Under the pieces are notes generated by a model. The model made no database searches. It had not been told where the DNA came from and was given only the letters and a program-made list of their open reading frames with translations. The position numbers and the translations under genes are program-made. Positions 33,822 to 41,818 of a stretch of DNA of 64,000 nt are shown piece by piece. The stretch is from assembly GCF_016862955.1 (NCBI RefSeq), contig NZ_BONY01000034.1, positions 1-64,000 of the forward strand, given 5' to 3'. Source of the stretch: Rhizocola hellebori (GTDB lineage: Bacteria; Actinomycetota; Actinomycetes; Mycobacteriales; Micromonosporaceae). Numbering within the stretch: position 1 is the first letter of the stretch; each line of letters starts with the position of its first letter.

Positions 33822-35507
33822 CAGCTGATCCAACAGCTCGCGGTCTATTTCAGACAGTGCTCGACCTCGATCCGTCAGGCCTTCCACCCACACATCGAGC
33901 ACCTTGGCAATCTTCTGCACCGTCGGGCCGGTAAACGGTGCGGAGGGATCACGAACCAGCCGGATGCCGACCCCGCGAGAACTGCCCAGCAAATGCCGAG
34001 ATCGCATGCGGTTCACCTCGGTTGATGTGGCTGGAGTGTTCCATGCGGCGCCGTGGATCCAACGCTGGGCGGGCTCATCGAAGCGCGCAACCGGGCCGTC
34101 CGCGCACCACACCTGAACGTTGCCGACGGCGTGATGGATCCCTAGCGGGGTCACTGCTTGGGTTACCGGCGAAACATCGCCCAGGTCGTAGCTGTGGTTG
34201 GACGGATCACTGCCAGCGGCGAGCACTCGCAGCTCCTCGTGTGCCGGAAGCCGAGCGGAGTTGACAGCGGCGAAGACCGCAGCGCCGATCCACGTCACCC
34301 AATACACGGGATGATTCTCGTACCCAGGGCTGACGGTCCAACGCCCTGCGTGCTGATCGAAGTGAAGCCGCCCGCCACGCTCGTGCGGCATCTCATTGAC
34401 TAGAAGGTGGGTACCGCGGACAGTGTTGGGCAGTCCCGACTGGTGCAGATGGTTAAGCACCCCGCAGATCTCCGCATTCGACACCAGAAGATTCCGCCAC
34501 TCCACCCCGCGGCAGTACACAAAGGTCACGTCCTCGTGCAGACCGCGCACCGGCTCGGATCGCCTGCCGCTCTGGAGCTTTGGGACATCTGCCAGCTGGT
34601 AGTGCTCCGAACCCTGGAGCCATCCGGCGGCCACCTCAAGCACGTCTGCGGTGACAACTTGGCTCGCGTCGATAAGGGTTGCCGCCGTGACGTCCATTAC
34701 GAGCGCAGCCTCGGCTGGGGTTAAGTGCGCCAGCAGTTCCGTCTTTGAGTTGCCCGTGGAGAACGTGTCATCGCCGCCCCCAGGTGTGCTGGAGGCCCGA
34801 AGTTGGTCGGGAGCGGCCAACTCGCCAACAGCCTGTTGCCCATTGCCCGGGTTGAGGACGGCCTTCTCGTAGGGCACGTGTTGGAAGCTGCGGCCTTGCA
34901 GGGCCACAGCGAGCAGCAGGGCGTTCAGCACCACCAGCCGTGTCAATGCGATCAGCTCGACGGGGTCGTCGGCTGGCACTAGCCGCGCGTGTGGGCCAGC
35001 CAGTGTTACGGCCACCATTTGCCGGTACCTGGCAGCGTAGTCCCAGCGTTCGTAGAGTCCGGACCGCAGAAAGGACGATGCCACTCCGAGCGGGCTGCGA
35101 GACAGGACTAGGACCGGCGAATCGGGGAACAACCTCAGCAGCGTTTCCGTGGCGAAGAACAAGTTGGTTTCCTTGACTAGCTGACGTGAAGAACCGTATT
35201 TGGACACGGCGAACGTCACCAGCCAATGCCAGCCCAGTGGGCCAAGCAGCGCACGCGAAACCCTATTGATGCTTGTCGCCTGTGGATTGACAGCCGATAG
35301 AGGATGTGACCGTCCCAGCTGCTGCCTTAACGGCTCATTGTGCTGCGTCATCGCTGGCCGCATCGTGTCACAGAACCAGTTGGAGCCGACCCGTTCACTG
35401 GTACCCAAAGCCAGCAGAGGCGGCAGGAATTCAACGCCCTCGGAAAGAGCTCGCGCACGCAGGACAGCGACGCGATCGTCGATTTCATCTAGAACATGCA
35501 GCGTCAT
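33786..35507 (-). CDS. Sulfotransferase-FGE-like (SUMF) fusion protein
   Basis: A 573-residue protein. The N-terminal ~300 residues are sulfotransferase-like: LALGTSERVGSNWF (33-46) is the 5'-phosphosulfate loop and VLVLSRSPLGVASSF (132-146) the 3'-phosphate site of PAPS binding. The C-terminal ~250 residues resemble formylglycine-generating-enzyme/EgtB-type folds: VTFVYCRGVEWRNLLVSN, GRWTVSPGYENHPVYWVTW, AAVFAAVNSARLPAHEEL, SNHSYDLGDVSPV. The Cys pair of FGE is not clear. The fusion suggests sulfation plus an oxidative or binding step on one substrate. It is divergent from the HTH/TPR regulator at 35674. Confidence 0.78.
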   Translation of the reverse strand: MTLHVLDEIDDRVAVLRARALSEGVEFLPPLLALGTSERVGSNWFCDTMRPAMTQHNEPLRQQLGRSHPLSAVNPQATSINRVSRALLGPLGWHWLVTFAVSKYGSSRQLVKETNLFFATETLLRLFPDSPVLVLSRSPLGVASSFLRSGLYERWDYAARYRQMVAVTLAGPHARLVPADDPVELIALTRLVVLNALLLAVALQGRSFQHVPYEKAVLNPGNGQQAVGELAAPDQLRASSTPGGGDDTFSTGNSKTELLAHLTPAEAALVMDVTAATLIDASQVVTADVLEVAAGWLQGSEHYQLADVPKLQSGRRSEPVRGLHEDVTFVYCRGVEWRNLLVSNAEICGVLNHLHQSGLPNTVRGTHLLVNEMPHERGGRLHFDQHAGRWTVSPGYENHPVYWVTWIGAAVFAAVNSARLPAHEELRVLAAGSDPSNHSYDLGDVSPVTQAVTPLGIHHAVGNVQVWCADGPVARFDEPAQRWIHGAAWNTPATSTEVNRMRSRHLLGSSRGVGIRLVRDPSAPFTGPTVQKIAKVLDVWVEGLTDRGRALSEIDRELLDQLSQADIGLWAHV

Positions 35508-35560
35508 GAATCAAGGCTGTCCGGCAGCCGCGGCCAACAACAGACACCTTGACCATCGCG

Positions 35561-35632
35561 GGGTTGCGTTCCGTTGCGCGGCCTTGCGCGGGGTTGCGCA
35601 CCGACCGATATCGGTCGACGCCCCTCTATGCT
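35561..35632 (+). promoter_or_regulatory. Operator-like region: phased TTGCG repeats and palindrome
   Basis: TTGCG starts at 35564, 35574, 35584 and 35594, that is, four copies exactly 10 bases apart. Immediately after them CGACCGATATCGGTCG (35602-35617) is a perfect 16-bp palindrome, and TATGCT at 35627-35632 fits a -10 box for the regulator gene 41 bases further on. The region lies between the divergent FGE-fusion gene (start 35507) and the HTH/TPR gene (start 35674), so it could control both. Confidence 0.65.
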
Positions 35633-35673
35633 TAGCTGGCATCATCTACGCGCTGAGAGGCGGTGGATCACCC

Positions 35674-37047
35674 ATGACGAAGCCGGTAACCAACCACCGA
35701 TTGCAATCCTTAGTGGAGCAGGCCGGCTACCACAACGCTCACGCCGCGTTCGCGCGTCAGGTCAACCTTCACGGCCGTCAAACGCACGGGCTCACACTTC
35801 GCTACGACGCAGCCTCGGTGTACTGGTGGCTGCGCGGCCGTCGTCCCGATAGTCCCGCACCTCAATTGATCGCGGAAGTGCTCGCCAGACGCCTAGGCCG
35901 TCAGCTCATAGCTGTGGACTTGGGATTCCAGCACGCTGAGGACCTCTCCGGCCTCGGGCTCACCTTTGACAGCGACCTGGACGACGCGCGCAGCACGGTA
36001 ACCGAACTATGGCGCCGGCAAAGACTTCGCCACGAATTCCTCGCCACAGCCCCGTTTGTTGCAGCCGCCACTACCCAGGCCGGATGGCGCTGGCACTTCG
36101 ATCCTCGCGATGCCAACGTCTCACACCGCGGCACCCGGCAGGTCACGGAGGCCGACGTGGAAACACTGCGCGCGTATGAACAACAATTCCTCGAGTTGGA
36201 CCGGCGGCACGGCGGCGGGCATTCCCGAGACCTACTTATCGGCTGGCTCGTGCGAGACGTTCAGCCATTGCTCAACGGCGCTTACTCCGACCGTATCGGA
36301 CGCCAACTGTTCGCCGCCGTCGCCGAGCTAACCGGCCAGGTCGCCTACATGAGCTACGACGTCGGCGAACATGGCCTGGCCCAGCGCCACTTCATCCAAG
36401 CCCTACGCCTGGCCAAGGCTGGTGACCATAGCGGTTTCGGCGCGCACATCCTCGCCAACCTGTCTACCCAAGCCGTCTACCTGCAACAACCGGCCGAAGC
36501 AGTCCGCCTTTCCCGTGCCGCCGTGGACGGAGGCCGCGGCAAAGCTGGCAGCGGCATCATGGCCCGGCTGTATGCAGCCGAAGCGTGCGCGCACGCCATC
36601 GCCGCCGACCCCCGCAGCTGTACCGCCGCCCTGCGCAACGCCGAACGCGCTGCCTCGCGCGCTTCCGATGGAGACCACCCTGCCTGGGCCGGGTACTTCA
36701 CCCCCGCACACCTCGCTGGCGCTGCTGTGCGGTGCTTCCGTGATCTAGGCCGAACCAATGAAGCCCTCAGCTTCGCCGATCAGGCCCTCGACCTTGGGAG
36801 AAGCAGCATTCGCACACGCGCACTACACACCGCCCTCATCGCTAGCGTCCACGCCTCCGGCTCCGCTGCAGACCCAGAGCAGGCATGCCACCTCGGCCGT
36901 CAGGCACTCGACCTCGCGGGCGGTGTCACCTCACGCCGGGTCGCCGACCGGATAGCCGACCTTGCCCAGAGGATGAAGCGATTTGGAGGCAACCCGGCGA
37001 TCGACAGCTTCCTACACCGGGCAGCTACCGCTGTTTCGCCAGCCTGA
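35674..37047 (+). CDS. HTH/TPR transcriptional regulator
   Basis: ATG 35674 with GAGAGG upstream is chosen; the longer frame covers the operator region and is noise. The 457-residue product begins with a divergent XRE-like HTH (RLQSLVEQAGYHNAHAAFAR then TLRYDAASVYWWLRGRRPD), followed by a long run of helical TPR-like repeats from about residue 160 to the end (GQVAYMSYDVGEHGLAQRHF, ANLSTQAVYLQQPAEAVRLS). This is the standard actinomycete regulator type related to those next to antibiotic and peptide clusters. It is 20 bases upstream of a Nudix gene on the same strand. Confidence 0.85.
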   Translation: MTKPVTNHRLQSLVEQAGYHNAHAAFARQVNLHGRQTHGLTLRYDAASVYWWLRGRRPDSPAPQLIAEVLARRLGRQLIAVDLGFQHAEDLSGLGLTFDSDLDDARSTVTELWRRQRLRHEFLATAPFVAAATTQAGWRWHFDPRDANVSHRGTRQVTEADVETLRAYEQQFLELDRRHGGGHSRDLLIGWLVRDVQPLLNGAYSDRIGRQLFAAVAELTGQVAYMSYDVGEHGLAQRHFIQALRLAKAGDHSGFGAHILANLSTQAVYLQQPAEAVRLSRAAVDGGRGKAGSGIMARLYAAEACAHAIAADPRSCTAALRNAERAASRASDGDHPAWAGYFTPAHLAGAAVRCFRDLGRTNEALSFADQALDLGRSSIRTRALHTALIASVHASGSAADPEQACHLGRQALDLAGGVTSRRVADRIADLAQRMKRFGGNPAIDSFLHRAATAVSPA

Positions 37048-37067
37048 CCGGCCGGTACAGTCAGGAA

Positions 37068-37556
37068 ATGACGTGGGTCGAACCAGAACAGTGGTACGCA
37101 CAGCTCGCGTCGTTCTATGCCGCCGCAGCAGCACTGATCACCGACCACGACGGCAACGTTCTCCTCGTCAAACCGAACTACCGCAACCATTGGGTCATCC
37201 CAGGCGGATACGTAGATCAAAACGAAAACCCCCAGGAAGCGCTTGCCCGCGAACTACACGAGGAACTAAGCCTCGCCGTAAACCCCGGGCATCTCCTGCT
37301 CATCGACTGGGCATCACCCGCAGGACAACGCCCTCGAGCGATCATCAGCTTCCTCTTCGACTGCGGCCAGGCCACGGCCGGCGATCTGACGATCAACACC
37401 GACGAACTGGAGACGGTCGGCTTCTACGAACCCGAGCGGTGCAGGCAACTGCTGCCACCATCCATTGCTCCTCGCGTCGACGCAGCACTCGAGGCACGGG
37501 CGAAAGGCACCACGCTCTATCTAACGGACGCATCTGCTCCATACGAAACCAATTGA
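37068..37556 (+). CDS. Nudix hydrolase
   Basis: ATG 37068 with CAGGA upstream gives 162 residues. The Nudix box spans ~46-69 (GGYVDQNENPQEALAREL then HEELSLA) with R61, E62, E65 and E66 in place; the final G-U pair is replaced by S-L, so it is slightly atypical. DGNVLLVKPNYRNHWVIPGG leads into it. It is co-transcribed with the HTH/TPR regulator and followed by the dispersed repeat at 37609. Confidence 0.88.
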   Translation: MTWVEPEQWYAQLASFYAAAAALITDHDGNVLLVKPNYRNHWVIPGGYVDQNENPQEALARELHEELSLAVNPGHLLLIDWASPAGQRPRAIISFLFDCGQATAGDLTINTDELETVGFYEPERCRQLLPPSIAPRVDAALEARAKGTTLYLTDASAPYETN

Positions 37557-37608
37557 GATCGACTGTCCCGACAAGAGCCGACTATCCCGAGCCGAAGGCC
37601 ACGCCTAG

Positions 37609-37672
37609 TTGGACCCCCGGACTCCGCTTCCGGAGGGCGTTGGCAGCATAACGCTCAATTGACTAAGTTGCT
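37609..37672. repeat. Dispersed hairpin repeat, copy A
   Basis: Core CCGGACTCCGCTTCCGGAGG at 37617-37636 contains the hairpin CTCCG/CGGAG; it is followed by GGCAGCATAACGCTCAATT and GACTAAG. Two close copies lie at 40893 and 55573. This one is 50 bases after the Nudix stop. Confidence 0.75.
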
Positions 37673-37890
37673 AGCTTCGATTTCGGATCTAGATGCAATT
37701 CAAGATCATCCTCATTGCGCGGCGGAACGACGGATGGGCGAGACCGGTAATGGGCCGCCCACCACGAGGAGGAATCGGTTCGCGTTTTAGTGACCACGGG
37801 GCACCATCATTCACCAGCTCTTTTCCAGGCCCCGGTGAATCTTGCACTCGTTCTGTGGCGGCTTTGACAGCAGCCGTGACAGCAACAGCC
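37673..37890. other. Intergenic stretch between repeat copy A and the integrase relic
   Basis: About 220 bases with no supported gene. A plus-strand frame here is short and does not look coding. Confidence 0.35.
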
Positions 37891-38341
37891 TCAGTCCGCA
37901 TCGCGCTCCCCCAGCTCGTCGCTGCCCGGTCCGCCGAGCGCATCGTCCATCCGGCTAGCCGCCTCCTGCTGCATCGCCGGGATCACATGGGCGTAGATGT
38001 TCATCGTCACGGCGATCTGCGAATGACCCATGATCTCCATAACCACACGAGCTGACACGCCAGCTGCCAGCAGCAGAGTCGCGCAGGTATGCCGCAGGTC
38101 ATAAATCGGATCGGCCGGACACCCGAACGTGACAGCAGCCGGGCGAAAGCCGTGTTGAGGTTCCGCGGCTCCACATGCCTGCCGTGGCGGTGGTGAACAC
38201 CAGCCCGGTCTCCGCCCACTCCAATACGCCAACCCGCTCCGCCACCTGATACCGCTGATGGCGACGCAGCGCGGCAGCCGCCACGGCCGGCATCGTGAGC
38301 ACCCGCCGCGCACGGCTCGACTGGGGCGGGCCAAACACCAC
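37891..38341 (-). pseudogene. Tyrosine recombinase (integrase) C-terminal fragment
   Basis: Three minus-strand frames combine into the catalytic half of a phage-type integrase: FGPPQSSRARRVLTMPAVAA and GVLEWAETGLVFTTATAG, then VEPRNLNTAFARLLSRSGVR, then YDLRHTCATLLLAAGVSA and MEIMGHSQIAVTMNIYAHV. The box II residues R-H-x-x-R/H and the Tyr in NIYAHV are recognisable, but two frameshifts and the missing N-terminal half make it dead. Confidence 0.85.
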
Positions 38342-38374
38342 ACCCTCTCCTACCGTTTACGTTGGCTAGGCCTG

Positions 38375-39147
38375 TCAGGTCAAGGGGGTCACTCCTTTCC
38401 CGGCGAGGGCCTCGGCGAGGCGGTGGCTGTCGCCCTTGGTGATGACCAGGTGGGCATGGTGCAATAGCCGGTCAACCGTTGCTGTGGCGAGGGTTTTGGG
38501 CATGATGGTGTCGAAGCCGCTGAGGTGGATGTTGCTGGTGACCGCGACCGAGCGGCGTTCGTAGGCGGCGTCAACGACGCGGTAGAACGCCTCCGCGGCT
38601 TCCTGCCCGGCCGGTAGCATGCCGATGTCGTCAACCACGATCACGTTGACCGAGCAGATCCGGGCGACGGCGCGGGCGACGGATCCGTCGGCTTTGGCGC
38701 GGTTGATGGCCTGGGTCAATGTTTCCAGGGTGAACCATGCCACCCGCATGTCGGCTTCGATCGCCGCAGCGGCCAGGCCCTCGATCAGATGCGGCTTGCT
38801 GGTCCCGGAGGGACCGGAGATCACCAGATTCTCATGCCTGCCAACCCATTCCAGGGTGACCAGGGCGTTCTGGGTGGCCTCGGGGATGGAGGACTCCTCG
38901 GGGGGCCAGGACGCGAGAGTCTTGCCAGTTGGGAACGCGGCCTTCTTGCGGCGCATCCGCCGGGTGGCCGAGTCCCGACCGACGACCTCTTCGTTGAGCA
39001 GGACCCGTAACAGCTCGGCGGGATCCCAGCGTTGCGCCCTGGCGGTGGCCAGACATCGGGCGCCGCCTTGCGCAGGTATGGCAGTCGCATGCGGCGCAGG
39101 ATCCGTTCCAGCTCTTCAGGAATCGGCGGTGCCGAGGGCCGGGTCAT
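38375..39147 (-). pseudogene. istB: IstB-like IS21 helper ATPase, frameshifted
   Basis: From ATG 39147 the frame reads MTRPSAPPIPEELERILRRM and YLRKAAPDV; a one-base loss near 39055 then shifts the frame, and it continues as RAQRWDPAELLRVLLNEEVV and RRKKAAFPTGKTL to the stop at 38375. The Walker A is GPSGTSKPH instead of GPSGTGKTH, so nucleotide binding is also lost; Walker B VIVVDDIGML remains. No partner istA gene is next to it. Confidence 0.88.
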
Positions 39148-39987
39148 GCGCCGAACCTTTCCCATGGGCCGGTGCCCGGCTGAACCGAGTGACGAGTGAC
39201 GAGTGAGGGTCGGCGCGACGTGGCGCGACGTCCCGCCTGTTACGGCTCCTGGCAGGCCGTCTATTCGCTGTTCCGCCTTGGCAGTGGGCCGGGATCCGGC
39301 AGCGCATCGTGACGGCGCTACGGACCAGGCCGATGCGGCCGAGGTCCTCGGATGGCAGGCCTGTGTGTGGACTCCACAGTCATGCTCGCCGCGATCCAGA
39401 CCAGCAGTTCGACTCACCAGGCGGTACCGCCAGGGAGCCCGTCGCCATGCTATGGCCCGCTCGGGTGGCGGCTGGATTACGAGACTGCACCTGATCCCAC
39501 CTCGCCGGGCGCTTACGACATTCTGATCCCATCGGCGGGCAGCAGCGGTGCTACGACCCGAGTTGGCCGATCGCTTCGCGCAGTTCGGTCACGACTTGTT
39601 CTGGCTCGGCGAGGCAGCGCCAGGCCGTCACCCCGCAATCGGACAGGTTGCCCAGCGGGTGGCCGCGATGACCGGCTCTGCGAACTACAGTCCAGAGTGG
39701 ACACCGCTCGGCGAACGGCGATTTAGGGACTCCTACTTGAGTGCCGAGCGGGGGTCCACCTGATCAAGATCTTCGTTAGCAGATGTCGACGTGTCCGAGC
39801 GTCGGTGGCACGTTGAGGATGCAGGAAAGTCACCACTGCGATTCATGATCGCATGCCCAGCATGTCCACGCTTGATGTTGTCATACGCCAACCATAAAGA
39901 CGATCTCTAAGCGAATTCTCTACGCACGCTAAACACGCAGATCATCATCACCTTCCTCAGTCGCAGCGATTGAAGTCGATGAGGCGC
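39148..39987. other. Gene-poor stretch with a possible small frame
   Basis: About 840 bases between the istB and hsdM relics. The only frame with protein-like composition is plus-strand 39548-39763 (71 residues: RPELADRFAQFGHDLFWLGE, VAAMTGSANYSPEWTPLGER), which I cannot assign and which lacks a good ribosome site. GAGTGACGAGTGACGAGTGA near 39190-39210 is a short 8-bp-type tandem repeat. The rest is probably decayed mobile DNA. Confidence 0.35.
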
Positions 39988-40766
<779 letters not shown>

Positions 40767-40892
40767 GCCGGGAGGTTACAAGTGTGGTGACGAGAGCACT
40801 ATCCGAGTTGGACACCATTGGACACGGCGGCAGTCTTGGTTATGTGCACCAGGTCAGCGACGACCCAGCTATGCCGAACATGGTCACCAACC

Positions 40893-40955
40893 GTTGGACG
40901 ACCGGACTCCGCAATCCGGAGGGCTCGGAGGCATACCGCTGAATTGACTAGGCCG
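40893..40955. repeat. Dispersed hairpin repeat, copy B
   Basis: CCGGACTCCGCAATCCGGAG at 40902-40921 forms the hairpin CTCCG-CAATC-CGGAG, followed by GGCTCGGAGGCATACCGCTG and AATTGACTAGG. It matches copies A (37609) and C (55573), being almost identical to C over the hairpin. It is located between two minus-strand genes. Confidence 0.78.
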
Positions 40956-41002
40956 GTCGACCAGGAGGAATCGGTTACTCGAGATTGTGGGACGGGGAGC
41001 CG

Positions 41003-41707
41003 CTACCCGAGCATCTTGATCGCGGGCCACGATTCCGGGGGTGGGCCGAATGCGCGACGGCTGGCCTTCACCGCCAGAGTGGCGATGGCAGCGTTGGCGC
41101 CGCCACCGACCACGGCGCCGATGCCGAACGGGACCACTCGGCCGAGAACGATGATTCCCTGCTTGGTCCCGTACTTCGTGACGAAGTGTTTCCCCAGGAT
41201 GTTGTTGATCTGACGCAGCGTCTCGGCTGGCACTTTGGCGACAATCTGACGCCCCCAGTGTTGCCCGGTACGCTCCGCGACCTTGGCGATGGTGGCCGAA
41301 CCGCTCCCGCCGAGCATGATTCCCATCACGATCGTTCGTCTGCGTTCGATCTCGTCGATGGCGACTCCGTGCACCTCGGCGATCGAGAGCGCGAAGAGGA
41401 TGCTCAGCTCAAGCGACGAGATAGCCTCGCCTCCCGACAGCGCCAATGCGACTCCCGTGCCGACGCCAGGCGCGGCCGCTGCTGCTCCCACCGCGGCACC
41501 CGTTCCAGCCAGAGCGCTGACATACATCCGCTCCAGATTGCGGATCACCTGGGCTGGTACGGCCTCAGGGTGGCGCTGGCGGGCCCGGGCGATGTTCTTG
41601 CTCACCAGCCGGCTCTGGATGTCGATCGCCCTGTGCAAGAGATCGAGGACTCGCTGCCCAGCTACACCTGCTGCCGGAACCGGTCCGTCGAGGGCATCTG
41701 TGGCCAT
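41003..41707 (-). CDS. EcsC-like glycine-rich membrane protein
   Basis: ATG 41707 with AGGAG upstream gives 234 residues. A helical N-terminus (RVLDLLHRAIDIQSRLVSKN) precedes Gly/Ala-rich hydrophobic segments (GTGAAVGAAAAAPGVGTGVA, GIIVLGRVVPFGIGAVVGGG). The closing pattern G-x-x-x-PFGIGAVVGG-NA resembles EcsC-family proteins, whose function is poorly defined. It is 111 bases downstream of the TPR/Hsp90 pair on the same strand and may be a third operon member. Confidence 0.65.
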   Translation of the reverse strand: MATDALDGPVPAAGVAGQRVLDLLHRAIDIQSRLVSKNIARARQRHPEAVPAQVIRNLERMYVSALAGTGAAVGAAAAAPGVGTGVALALSGGEAISSLELSILFALSIAEVHGVAIDEIERRRTIVMGIMLGGSGSATIAKVAERTGQHWGRQIVAKVPAETLRQINNILGKHFVTKYGTKQGIIVLGRVVPFGIGAVVGGGANAAIATLAVKASRRAFGPPPESWPAIKMLG

Positions 41708-41818
41708 GCCTTGAACTCCTTGGGTCGTCCCAGCCGGGTCTCCCACTCAACCAGACGACCACAACCTTGCACCAGATCTGAACGGTGGACACCGGAGATA
41801 CAGGTCTACTGCCACCGC

